A stretch of DNA of 64,000 nucleotides, from contig JAURVB010004776.1 in NCBI GenBank assembly GCA_033002965.1, positions 1 to 64,000 on the forward strand, read 5' to 3'. Numbering within the stretch: the first letter of the stretch is position 1; each line of letters starts with the position of its first letter. Of this stretch, positions 47,367 to 59,608 are shown piece after piece. The position numbers and the translations under genes were made by a program. The notes below the pieces were generated by a model that made no database searches, was not told the DNA's origin, and saw only the letters and a program-made list of their open reading frames with translations. This stretch comes from Piper betle (lineage: Eukaryota; Streptophyta; Magnoliopsida; Piperales; Piperaceae).

Positions 47367-50300
47367 AGGACTAGAGGAAATGGGTACCGGGCAATTTGGA
47401 GTTTGGCCTAGTACTATAAGGACATCTAAAAATGAAGAGTAAATGGTCATCTTTGCTGCTATCTTGATCTTATAGGAGAGTTTACCGAATCATCCATAAG
47501 TTTACACCGCCAAATGTGTACAGAAATCCTATATGTGATTCTAGACAAGGTAATTGTACTCTTTGTATTGTGAACTGGTGACTGGTCATGGATTTTTATG
47601 GATGATTGAGGGCAACTTGCAAAGGTAGATGCTTGAATAGAATGGCTATGCTGGGAAGATCATTTTGTCCCGCCCAGTGCTTTTCTGATGTGTTATGTTC
47701 CTTGTTTGATCTTATGCAACCTAACTGCTGACCATTTTAAGTAGCAAGCTGGTGATGACTCATCTGCCCATCGTTTGGTGGTGGTCTGAGGTCCTTGGGG
47801 GCCCTGACCGACCAAATTGATGGTAGCAACTACCCTAAATGCTTCATGATCTAGAATTACGAAAGATGCTACAAAAAATGTGGGTCAAATTTTGTACCTA
47901 CCTTATATATACACTCCTATATATGCCTGTACTTCATTGCCGTGAGACAATTCATGATCGACAACGTAAAAACGACATGTTTCAACGAAACATGTCTCAG
48001 TGGTATAATATGCCTTACCTTTTCAACCGCGGAAAAAAGTCAAAGTACTCTACTAGTCTACTTAATCATGGTTAAAATTTTATTTATTTTTATTTTTATT
48101 ATGTTGTGCACTGGCTTTTTTTGTTCTTCAACGTTTGCCTTAATTAATTTTTTGTTTTTTTAACATGTAAGTATGTATCCTCGTAAAGGGAGGTGATTTT
48201 ATTCCTTATATACCCAACACACCAAACATCATACGACATTATATAGTATATCTAATTGCTCGATCATTGCTAATGTGGCAATCAACATATATAGTAATTA
48301 TGTACTTTGTTCATATAAAGCGAGTCATAACTTATAAGTCGATGCAGTATGACTGGCGACTAAAAGGGCCGAAAGCCAAACTTTCCCTAATCATGAATAG
48401 GTCCACCCCTTGCAAAACAAGATAAAAGAATAAAGCCATGCATTATTCTATGATATATGTGTTTCGAGAAAATTTGCAAGGTAAGGTTTAAAAATTATGG
48501 GACACTTCTTGACCATTGCATAGTTTTCTCTTCATTTCTCTGTGTTTCCTCTTGGGGCAATCCTACAAGACATTGAACGCCTTACACAATGACAAACGTA
48601 AACAACAACAAAAAGAGAAATTTCCAAACTCGGAGGAAGCCGGGTCAGCTCCAGACTTGGGCCTCCTAATTAATTAGGATGTTAGGAATTAGTCAAATTT
48701 TAGCGGGCTTAATTGATCCCTGGTTATTAAAGCAAACACAAGATATTTCCCCACCTTGTGAAAGACAGCTGTAGCAAATTAGCAATGCACGCATGAAACA
48801 TCTATAATATTCACAATACGTCCTAGTATGTATATATCCAACAAGTAAACTGGTTCAATTGTTTGGAAACAAAAAAACAGCTGCCTCAGTCACGTATGCA
48901 CATACTTCATCATGTACAACAGAGATATATACGTAATTGTTTCGAATTGCCTATTGCCTAACTATAGGAACAAGTTGGTCATCGATGATGATTCAAGAAG
49001 AGGCAGCAAAGGGACCATGAAGGATTGGAATCTAAATGGTGGTACCAGAACTGAGATTTTTCACATGCTTAGCCAATATTCTTGATGGGAACGGTCTCCT
49101 TTTTCTGGGTGAAATGTGCAGCTGACTGGTGCCCACCCACCCACAGTCCCACAGGCCCACTCGACAGTAGGAATTGTACTAATCAACAGAGTACTTGGCC
49201 ATCCAAAAAGCAAGCTTTTAAGGTTTGGACTTTGTACCAAAGATCGTTAGGAGGTGCCAACTCGCAACTTTGGGGAGGTGGGCAGATATTGAATCCGAAA
49301 AAGTCCTCCATATACATGCTCCTTTTTCCTTTTACAAGTTGAATTGAGTGTATGTAAACTACAAAAAGAGTGCTTGAGTCGATAGATATATCATATACGG
49401 TGCTGCACGGCCGCCCTTGCGATAGTATGGGTCTGTCCTGGTTCCATTCTCTGATCAGAAACACATCTGTGGATGTAGCACTCAAGTATACATTGCATAG
49501 ATAGTGGCAACCTACCAGAGTTGATGATAAATAGTCGGTAGTGCTCTTCTGCTTTCTTAGACACCATAGATATCGAAATGCATCAATCTGGCAGTTCCCT
49601 GTCTTGACAAATTTCTACGTAGTTTAATAATTTCTATCTGGGTATCTTCATGGTGATGGTGTAAAACGATCATGAATTAACTAGAGCTGCTTTGCTTCCA
49701 CTTAAAGCTAGCTAGATGGAAAAGATATTCTTCTCTGATCAAGAGATAAGCCTTGCACGCTCACTTAGCTCACTTTTGATTGTCATCGTTTGCGGCAACA
49801 TTTGGCCTCTTACTGATCCATGACAATATTGATAAGATTAAGTACAAGATATTGATCACGCAATGCTGAAAGAATGGTGATGGGTCTGCTGGCTATTGCT
49901 TTTCTTCCAGGATTATGCGGTTGATCAGCAAGCTAAACCTTTTCAGTGTAGATTGATGACTATGTTTGTGTACTTATCAAGTTATCGTTGATCGTTGATG
50001 TATCAGATACTAATAGTAAGTAAAGATGTTTTTAGTTGAGCATTTGCTTACATCATCTATTATTCTAGCTGCTTATCTAATTTGTTGCTTTTGGTTAGTG
50101 GGCATAAATATGGGAAGCAGATGGGCTTAAACTAGTTGTACATTAGTGTATCAATTAGCAAGCTGAGAAAATGTTGATATCGGTTCATTGATTATTTATA
50201 TTTTATACATAATAAAACTTTAATTAGTGGAGTAAACTGGCTGCAATGTTTTCTCATTCAAACAGTAACCTAGTAAATGTGAACGAATTAATGGCAATGA

Positions 50301-50913
50301 CCAACAATTCAATTACCATGGTGTCGTAATTAGCTAACTAAGCCTTAGTAAATTTCGTTTTTTTTCATGTTTGCAGTGGTAAGATTTTGTCGTGTTTCAA
50401 TTCTGGTAGAGGCAAGGAGGATTTCCTTTTGTATCCAATTCCAAGGAAAGATAATTATATTATTATACCAGATGTAATTAACAATAATTCATGTTACCTA
50501 TACTAGTTAATCATCATTTGGAGAGGTACGTATATGAATCGTGATGATGATGATATTACTCGAGATTCTTTATTTTAGCTGATGAATAGTTAAGTGGGTG
50601 CCTTGGGACGATGATCATCTTATATATGCATCCAGCACTGAATTTTTGCTGACTGCAGTGATCAGTAGTGTTTATTCATTGTTCTAACTACTTGATCTAT
50701 AGCCTAACTTTAAATTCAACAATATTAGAGCACAAAAATATATGGATCCTTTAAATTAACAAATATAATTCACACGTAACGAGATCAGCATACAGAGAGA
50801 ACTTGCACTTCATTATTTGGTCTCATCTACAGCCAGCTGATTGAATTTATAACTACAGGCACAATATGAGTACACGATCTAGAACGGAACAAGGCAAGAG
50901 AAAAGTGAGAAGT
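47367..50913. other. Intergenic sequence between SAUR genes 1 and 2
   Basis: No gene, RNA or repeat structure recognised in 3.5 kb of AT-rich sequence. Confidence 0.5.
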
Positions 50914-51242
50914 TCACAGCGGAGGTGAACATGGCGACGATGGTCCTCTCATCTCCTTCTCCACCGTCAATCTCAACTGCTGAAAATCCTCCACCGAGCC
51001 CGGCTCCATGGAACCCGTAAATCTCATTGAGCTTGCTCAAACAAATTGTTTAACTGTGGGTGAGACAAATGCGATATGGGCATGGTGAACCTCTGATCAA
51101 TTTGATCAGTCCCTCCATCCGCGTCTTCACCCCCAACTCTCACTACCAGCCATCCCTTCTTCACCTTCATTCTCATCTTCACCGCCTTCATCTGTAGTTG
51201 CCCAGAGTTGGAAATGGCTGCAAACACTGCTATTGTCTTCAT
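50914..51242 (-). pseudogene. SAUR family gene 2, reading frame broken
   Basis: The N-terminal half reads VKKGWLVVRVGGEDADGG and RFTMPISHLSHPQLNNLFEQ, then meets a stop at 51024-51026. The conserved NEIYGFHGAG follows in the next frame, and SVEDFQQLRLTVEKEMRG in the third, ending at a stop at 50914. Two extra bases (near 51027-51030 and near 50995) best explain this; a single missing base would also restore the outer frame but would lose the YGFHG motif. The GPLRLPC-type segment seen in the paralogues is absent, so this copy may be truly degenerate rather than only mis-sequenced. A TATA-like TATATAAAT (51278-51286) is retained. Confidence 0.72.
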
Positions 51243-51277
51243 GTTCTGGCCGAGATTAACTTAGGATTGAGGCCAAT

Positions 51278-51286
51278 ATTTATATA
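51278..51286 (-). promoter_or_regulatory. TATA-like box of SAUR gene 2
   Basis: Minus-strand TATATAAAT lies about 36-44 bp upstream of the ATG at 51242. Confidence 0.5.
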
Positions 51287-52388
51287 TGATTGAAGCCGTG
51301 TATATAAAGTTGGTGGTACGTACTTTGTTTCCTGTCCGTTCGTACTCAATACGGTTGTCCCAGTGTAAATAGCTAAGCTAGGAAGTAGTTTAATGCAAGG
51401 CTAAGTATTGGACAAGAGCAGTCTTTCATCAAAATATAGGACATTTGGATATTAATATATAGTGATAATGAAAATAGTTTTTTTAATTTTGATTAAAATA
51501 TTTTTTGAAAAAGATTATAAAGTCAAAAAAGAAAGTTGGACTCTGTCTATCATCCACTTTAATAGATTTAAATTTAAATACTCAAAGCCTAAAGTCTCCT
51601 TTTAAAAAAAAAGCTTCAAAGCAGGCCACCAGTCAAACCCTAAATCCTCAATCACAAGCCGTGATTAACAAATGATCAAACATTCGTCCTATAAACTTTT
51701 TTTTTTAATCAAGCAAAAAAAATTATCTACTCATGTCGGTGGAGATTGACAAGAGGAATCTACTTTTTGTCTGCCCATGAAAAAATATAAAAAGAAATGA
51801 AATCAACAACAAGGGCTTGTGGGCCTCATGAATTTTACAACATAAAAGCACAATAAATCACCCCGCTTTAATTTGTTTGCAAAGGTAAGGTTCCTATCTT
51901 CGTTTGCATTCATCTCTCTCGTATGAAGAGACCTAATCTCGACTTTGTCCGCACTTTGTTTCTCATTCGATTTGAATGTTTTTACACTTTTCTCATCTTT
52001 CTTCGAATTTACCCTTTTATTAATGAAACAAGAACTCAATACCATCATCTAATATAAAATAGAAGATTTGGTCAATTAAAATAATATAATATAATATAAA
52101 AATAATAAAAAATTATATTACTATAATATATCTTTTAATTTTATTAGGATTTATTTTTAAAGTGAGAGTTAAGCAGAATCTATATATAATATATAAGATT
52201 ATTATAGTTAATAAAAGTTTATCTGTACAATTAAAATTAAAGCTTATTTGTTATATAAATCTTAAATGACGCGATATTTAATTATTCATGTACATAAATG
52301 ATGCCAGATTAAAAGTGATGAAGTACATGATGAATATCTTTCTGATTGCTTAGCTTTTATATATTCTTCTATCATTTTATAAGAGATC

Positions 52389-52482
52389 TAGTCATCTATT
52401 ATGATCATGTAGTTATAAATATAAAAACTAGACAAAATTATTCTAATTCTCAAATTGTCCATCTAACGACTCATATTAATTT
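52389..52482 (+). repeat. Dispersed repeat family, copy D
   Basis: TAGTCATCTATTATGATCAT, then ATTGTCCATCTAACGACTCA and CATATTAATTTG match the order of motifs in copy A. Confidence 0.4.
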
Positions 52483-52919
52483 GAATATAACTGATATCAA
52501 TTTAGGATTTAAAGTTTAGAATTTTATATAATTTTAAAAATGCCTCTTTCTTCTCATGCTTTAAAAAGATTTGCTATAAGAATTAAGTTTAAACTTTTGG
52601 TGATCCATCAAAGAGTTTGACTAGACTCCACACTATTTAAATCAAACATAAGTTTAATATACAAAGTAAAATTTCCAGCGGATCAAGTTTGGCTCTAAAA
52701 ATATAAATTAAGTAGCTAATATCAAACCAAGCTTTAACGAAATAATTCAGAAATTAACAAACTGGAATTTTCCATTTGGCTTGGTTCATCAGTTACAACT
52801 CTAAAGAGAAATTAATCATATGAGAAAAAATGCCATTTAAGCATTATTTATTTTAGTTAAACTATATTTTTAGGGATATTAATTGTAAGCCATTTATATT
52901 AATATGTTCATGTTTAGAC

Positions 52920-54960
52920 TTAGTGTGTAAAACCCGAGCCATCTGTCGTGGGGTTTTTACTATTGGTTTAGTTGTTACCTGAATGCTTGACCCTTTTTAC
53001 TATGGTTCATATATGGTATGGGGTAAGTTTCCCAGCCTTAGCTTCCTTCAGCACTCAGTACACTTGTTTGGATGTTGCGCGCCAGGCTTTTCTATATTTG
53101 GTTCATTTGAGTCTTATATAGTTAGGTGTTAAGATTATATCCTTCGTGTGTCTTTTATATGTTTGTTGTGTGTTTGATAACGCTTTGGGACCTTCCTAAC
53201 CCCTTTTTGAGACTTGCAATGCAATTCCCAAAATTGGCCCAATCGCATTAGAATAAAAACTCTAAATTTTTGGGTTTTGAGATAATCCAATTTATAGTTT
53301 TTTAGCTAACCCAACCTACATCTTTATCTATCCAACCCATATATTTTTAGGCACGACACTCGTACCTATGACATCACCAAGCCAATCTATACTTTCTTAT
53401 CCAACTCATACTTCTATGATATCACCAAACTAACTCATATCTTATCGTCCAACCCATGCCTATTTAGGTATGATACCCATACCTATGACATAATCAAACC
53501 ACTGACTCTTTGTCTATAAAACACATCCCTTCCCTCACATTTCTTCATTTTTCCTTCCCTCCTCACCTCCAACAACCTTCTTCTCCTCTCATTGTCTTTC
53601 TTCTTCCTCCTTGGAGCTCCAATCACTCTCCTCCACATTTCTAACCTCCTAGGGTGGTAGGTTTTGAGGTTAAATGCCTCAAAAGAACTCCCTTGCTCTT
53701 CCCTTGTTAATTTCAGGTTTGTACGACCTCTTTTGCTTGTTGTTTAGTGTTTATCTATTGTACTTCTGTCTTGTTTCATTTTTCTAACATTTTTATAATG
53801 TATATCTTCCTATTAGGAGTATTTTTAATACTCATGTATCTTATTTGGCTATGTAAATAAATAGATATGATTTCTATAATATACGTAAGTCACTGATATG
53901 TACTCTTTTAGTATAAAAATCATATATTGTCACTCTAATATTAAATTTTCAAGATTCTTATTTTGTTGAACTCATAACATGTATATCTACAACTTTTATC
54001 TCATGTGTTTTGCTTGACACAACTTAAAATGTATATGTATGAGGGTAAAAAGTGAAGAAAGGTGGCAACTTTCACCACTACATTGACATAAACGTTCATT
54101 TCTTTAATTTTTACTCTCTGGCCTAACAGGATATGGATATGTTGATTCACCGCATTCCATATTGTTCATCGTAATTTTCAGAGTTGTTGGTACAATTTTA
54201 AGCCTAATCTAACTAGTAAATAATTATGAACATCACTTATAAGTATACCTTATATTTCTTGTGTTATTTATGACTATGAATATGATCTGTGATTATGTTA
54301 TATGTCAAGCCACCAATTTTAAGCTAATAAAATCTGGTAAAAATATATGATGCTCCAATAAGTGTCTAATTAAAATATATAAATTTTGGAAATGAAAAAA
54401 ATCATCTAGGTATATTTGGAAGGTGTCTACCCAAAGAGTGTAAAGATAGAAGGTGAAAACCCTAGTTTTTTTATGCTAGATGTAAAATGCCTTAAAATAG
54501 GTTAATGGTATTGGATTTCAGTGGAACATGGTTTAACCTTACCCTATGCCTTAGTAACACCATGACCAATTTAAGGGCTATTTGAATAGGTTCCCAATTT
54601 TATTTATGAATTTCCAATTTGTTAAGGTCCAGATAGCTCCAAATATAGCTCATCAAATGACTCAACTTGTAAAATCTACTTCAGGCTATTTACATAGTAA
54701 ACTCGGCATAACTTTTACTAGCTTAAACTCTGTGTATTAGCTAACAAGGCTCACTGACCTAAGCCCATTTGGAATCCTCTATCCCATGAACCAACAATTA
54801 CAAAATTGGTGGATAACCCAGGAACATTGTTCCAACATCTTAGGGCTGAGCTTAATGGGCCTTATTCCCCTTAATTGAATCATTATGGAATTTACCTATA
54901 AACCTTAGAGTGTAAGGACCGACCCATCAAAATTTCGACCCATAAAATATAATATACTCC
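52920..54960. mobile_element. Possible solo LTR or LTR remnant
   Basis: Near 53335-53510 is an imperfect tandem repeat with CCTATGACAT(C/A)A and CCAACCCAT motifs. It is followed by CTATAAAACAC (about 53514) and a C/T-rich leader (53520-53650), then AGGTTTGTACGACC. This resembles a promoter plus transcribed LTR region. TGTAAGGACCGACCC at 54911 may be an end. I could not match two termini or a target duplication, and there is no coding interior. Confidence 0.3.
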
Positions 54961-55873
54961 ATGACATCAAAATCACATGTTTTATATCTAATAATTCAAC
55001 CAAACTACTATATCAACGCGTCCTAATATGTTATTTGACCTAAAAATAATGTTATGATCAAATACATAAAAATAACTGCATATTGTCATATAGTTTGACA
55101 ACTTATTTTTTACTATTTTTCTAATTTTATCAACATATACTCGAAAATATTTAACTCTCATTGTTCATAATACACGGTCAGCATCAGCTTAGCATACCTG
55201 TTATAAAATTGATTCGACTTTAATTGACGACAAAATTAATAGATTCCCTAACATAAACCTATGACTCGAATCATGAGTTTTACATAAAAGTTTACCATAA
55301 TTATTAGAGTTGAATTCAAATTTTAAGTTTTTATACTAATCTAATGATACTAGATTGATTATCCCAGGTTGCCTAAGTTAACTGACCAAATTTTACCGAT
55401 TTAGAAAAAAATTTCATGGGAATAAAAAGGGAAGAAAAATGTAGATCATACAAATTTCCTACGTTCATACCGGGGATAATCTCTTCTAGTTTCTGAAAAG
55501 CATCATTAAACAAATGTATCCTAAAAAAATGTATATGATGAACCATTCAAATGTCCTTTTAAGTACGCTAAAGCATGCGAATGTTTTGCCGTAGCTTAAA
55601 TTGGCTTATCACGCACGCTTCCGTTAATTAGTCTCCCCAACGCACTGGCTGTTCATCAACTATGCCTATTTTCAATTTATGACTCACACCCCTTCGTCTA
55701 CGGATTTTACAAAGTAATTTTTTTCTAAAAAAAAGTATAGTAATTTACTTTTTCAATAAGAAAAATAACTTCGACAAAATTTTCCCATACATTTTCCCTT
55801 CTATCTTTTTTTCCTTTAATTTTTTAATATAAGTTAGGGATCGTTTAGTATTATTTGATATTCTTTTAAATAT

Positions 55874-55985
55874 GGCCACCCATTTAAATCACATAGATGT
55901 TATTTTTTAATTATATATATATAGATAAAATTATCTTCATTATCCAACTTTCTTTATAATCCAAAAACTAATATTAAATTTAGCT
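55874..55985 (+). repeat. Dispersed repeat family, copy E
   Basis: CCACCCATTTAAATCACATAG, then ATTATCCAACTTTCTTTATA, ATCCAAAAACTAATATTAAA and TTTAGC follow the same plan as copy A. Confidence 0.45.
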
Positions 55986-56587
55986 TACAGATAATACTCA
56001 TTATTCTCTATAATTATGCATTAATTTGTAACAAATTTCGAGCACCATTTATGCATAATTATTATTTTTATCACCGGGAACTTTATGTTTGCTAATTAAA
56101 TTGCCGGTTAAACATCCTTTGGTCATCTTCTTAAGTAGTACTAAATGGAAACATGCAAATAGTTTTTTCCGGAATTGCACGTCGGTTTGCCTACCACTTG
56201 AGCGAAAAAAGAAAATGGTGTTGTTGATTTGAATCCTCATGGCTAGTTCATTTCTTGATCACCATACTTAATTCTAGCATCGTAAAGTTTGTGTCATCGA
56301 GCGGATTAATTACAGAAACATAGCAAAGTGTGAATATAAGCATATTAGCTAGTCCAGTACTTCGCCTGCGACTCAAACACACATTTACAACAACAAATTA
56401 AATGTAGTACGCAGTTCTCATTAACATACCTGAACAAAATGTGAAGTCACAATTTCTTGCCTTCATAAGGTCATACATGATACAACAAACTGATCATCCA
56501 CAAATTGGAATGCATAGATCTCTCCTGGCTATTACTTAGAACAATATAGTACTACCCTTATATTGCACTTGATATACAACTTACTTA

Positions 56588-56895
56588 TCAGCATGACCTG
56601 AAGGAAAGGGAATTAGAAAGGTGTTTGTGACGGACAAGATAGTTCTTGTCTGTGATCTCCCTTCCTGCAAGCCATTGCAGGTGAAAAATCATCCCACGGA
56701 GCAGGGAAGCTTGAGAGGACCAGGCAGGCGAAACCCATACACTTCCCTTGCCTTCTCTAGCAGCATTCCGAACTGGGGGTGGTAGAGGTAAGATATGGGA
56801 ATGGTGAATCTCCTCATCTCGTCGTCTTCATGTTCACAGCCAACCCACACAACCAAAAAGCCCTTCTTTACCTTCTCTTGCTTCTTCCTCTGCAT
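56588..56895 (-). CDS. SAUR family protein 3 (SAUR32-like), one frame break
   Basis: Begins MQRKKQEKVKKGFLVVWVG and continues RRFTIPISYLYHPQFGMLLE, KAREVYGFRLPGPLKLPCSV, then hits a stop at 56689-56691. The homologous C-terminus continues in another frame: HLQWLAGREITDKNYLVRHK and a final LSFRSC that matches FSFHSC of SAUR 1. One base missing at the CCC of 56693-56695 (GGG on the coding strand) joins the two and gives 102 residues, exactly the length of SAUR 1. This makes a sequencing error more likely than true decay. It is intronless, on the same strand as its two paralogues. I chose the ATG at 56895 by comparison with SAUR 1 rather than the upstream in-frame ATG at 57081. Confidence 0.9.
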
Positions 56896-58491
56896 CCTCA
56901 AGAACCAGACTTCTCGGTGGGAAGAAGAATAAAGAGCTTTGTTATGGCCAAGGGCACAACAAGCAGTGGTACTAACAAGATGCAGTTTCCAATCATAATA
57001 TAAGATACGACCCAAGATTTGCATATATGGAAGATATTGGAGCAAGTGATCGAAGCTGTGACCATGATAAATTAGCTCCACTTAGAGAAAGGTTTTAGGT
57101 CCCAGTTGCATACATTTTTTCATACTTTATATCTCTGATGCGTCACCCTTTGATCCTGCACTTGCCCCCTGTCAGCCATTTATTCTTCTTTCTTCACTTT
57201 GATTTGCATCCTTTACATGTTAAATGGCAACCTTTCCCTCTAGCTAAAGCCAAATTACGGATTCATGTCGGAGCCTCTTACTCCTAACAGATACGTTTCC
57301 ATTCCTTTTTTATAACACCAAAACTAGAAGTTGTCAAACGGTTATATATATAGTTTTATCAATTGGTTCTCTTTGAGGATAATTATATGTTGACTAAGAT
57401 TTTTTCCCCCTTAATCAAACCCGGCCATACCAAACCGATAAGGTAGAGGAAATCGAAGACATCTGATGGCAAGATGGACCGATATCCAGAGCTTCGAAAG
57501 CCAAAATTTCAGACTACGTAATGAAAAAGACCCAAATACGTGAGGCCCAGGCCCTGTAGGCCCATGGCATGAGCCCAACATGGTCAAACTGGGATCCAAA
57601 GGACTATATTTTTCCATCCCCGACCTCGACAAGGTCATATATATTTGCCTTAAAAAGAGGTCATATATATTTTTGATTTGGGCATTCTAAACTTTTTCCC
57701 ATCTGTGATATATATTTCTTATTATTGACCATTTCATAGTCCTCGAGCCAATTCTTAGCTTACAACTTTTTTTCTTAAAATAATAAATTGAGTAATACTA
57801 ATTAATGTGTTTTTGGTGAAAAAAGAAAATATGCTTCGAACACCGGTAATAGCTGTCGAATTTTAATTGAACTATCTCGACAAAAGAGACTGTTTAACAT
57901 TTTTTTCAACTGCACAAGCTGTAATCGGCCAAAATTCATATTCATATCAACCTCCTTGTCTAGGTATAGAACCCACATATAATCTGGCAACTCAACTCGA
58001 ACTGTTGGGTCCAATTTTAGGCTCTAGGTTAGGCACGATTAGTATTTTTCTTCTTTTTTAAATATTTTCATATTTTATTTTATTTAGGCTCGTCATAGTA
58101 TTACAAATATGATTACACAATGAGTAAACAATCAGCATCTAAAAATGCATTGGTGTAAGATCTATTTATAATCAAAATAATTGTCATGAGGGATGATTTT
58201 TTAGATGCTGTTTGAGTCTCACCACTAATAATTTGGCTTTAAGACCTTACAAAAGATTTTCATTCTCACTTAGCAATAAAGTTAGCCACACGTGGTTGCG
58301 AATTCCCAACCAATATGCGGGGCTGTGTTATTTACATGTGACAAGGTAAACGATCCACTCGTCTTTCTAAATAAGATTAAATTTTATTTTATACTTACCT
58401 TGTACTCTCACTTGTCATTTCAAATTCAACCATTCAATTTTTAGTGGGTCCATATCTTTTAAATAATTAATATATTTCTTTAACATAAAGT
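56896..58491. other. Intergenic sequence
   Basis: Upstream flank of SAUR gene 3 and AT-rich sequence with only short open frames. Confidence 0.5.
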
Positions 58492-58499
58492 ATAACATC

Positions 58500-59600
58500 T
58501 AGGGCTCTTCACGGGCCCGTCCGAATTGAGTTTTCTAAAACTTGTGACCGGCTCGAGGATGATTTTAATTGGTTCGAGTAGGGTTTTTATAATTTTGAAT
58601 TTCGAGTCAAGTTCTTTTAAAAACAAAAAATTGAGCTCAACCCGAACCTGTATAAAAAGAAAAGTCAAGCTCGATTAGGGTATGGGAATGGGGAAGGAGC
58701 GGTTGTGGTTGCTCCTAGCCGGCGACGATGGGCAGCGGGAATGGGTGGCGACTTGCAGCAGGCACGGGCGGTGACTGGTAGCAGGCACGAGCAATGACTA
58801 GCGACTGTACGGGTGGCGACTGGCATTGGGCGGCGACTGGCAGCGATGGGCGACTGGGGACGACGATCGATGGTAGGTGACGGCAGCAACCGACGATGAC
58901 AGGATGGACTTTTTTTATTGTTAATCGTTTTTCGTAAAAATGAGAAATTTTTTTTCATTTTTTTCATAATAATGAGAAATTGCTTCTTTCTTATCTTATA
59001 GATTTTATTATTTTTGTGGCACCACCGGTGGAAGGAAAGATTTTTCGGAGGTGGAAGAAGTCGCTGATGGTGGAGGAGATGCCGACCAAGACACCACCTG
59101 ATTATGTGGAAGAGGTCGATGTGTCCCTTTTCATCATCTATTTTCTTTTTAATTAAGAAAATACTATTTAGATATCTTTTCTAATTAAATGTAACATATA
59201 CATACATTATTGTCAATGGACAATGGCAATGTTAAGGATTTTTTTAAAAAAAGGGTTACACTTGTAGTTTTATTGTATTTATTATAGCTTTGTTATCAGT
59301 GTTTAAAGCTGTTAAATATGTATATCGGGAATGATTTAAGGCATGCCAATTGAAATGAGATTATTTGCCATTAAATATGGAGTATATGAAATGTATTGGT
59401 CTCTTTTTATTTACCGAGTCGAGTTACGAGTCAATCGAGTTACGAGTTGAGTCGATTTGAGTTTAATAGAACACGTGATCGACTCATTTGTCACCGAGTC
59501 GAGTCGAGTCGAGTTATAAGTATCGAGTTATTGAGTTGAGTTATAAATATAACGAGTTGACTCATTAAAACTTGCGAATTAACTCGACAGAACAACCCTA
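58500..59600. mobile_element. Non-autonomous hAT-type DNA transposon with GC-rich core
   Basis: The 1101-bp element is flanked by a perfect 8-bp duplication ATAACATC (58492-58499 and 59601-59608). Its ends TAGGGCTCTTC and, in reverse complement, TAGGGTTGTTC match at 9 of 11 positions and resemble plant hAT termini. Both arms contain repeated GAGTCGAGT motifs. A GC-rich block (about 58670-59100) lies inside, without a meaningful open frame. No transposase is seen, so it would depend on another element. Confidence 0.72.
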
Positions 59601-59608
59601 ATAACATC

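Larger units (their letters stand above)
51287..56587. other. Intergenic sequence, 5.3 kb, repeat-rich
   Basis: Contains dispersed repeat copies near 52389 and 55874 and a region (about 52920-54960) with features of a retrotransposon LTR. No gene recognised. Confidence 0.45.
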
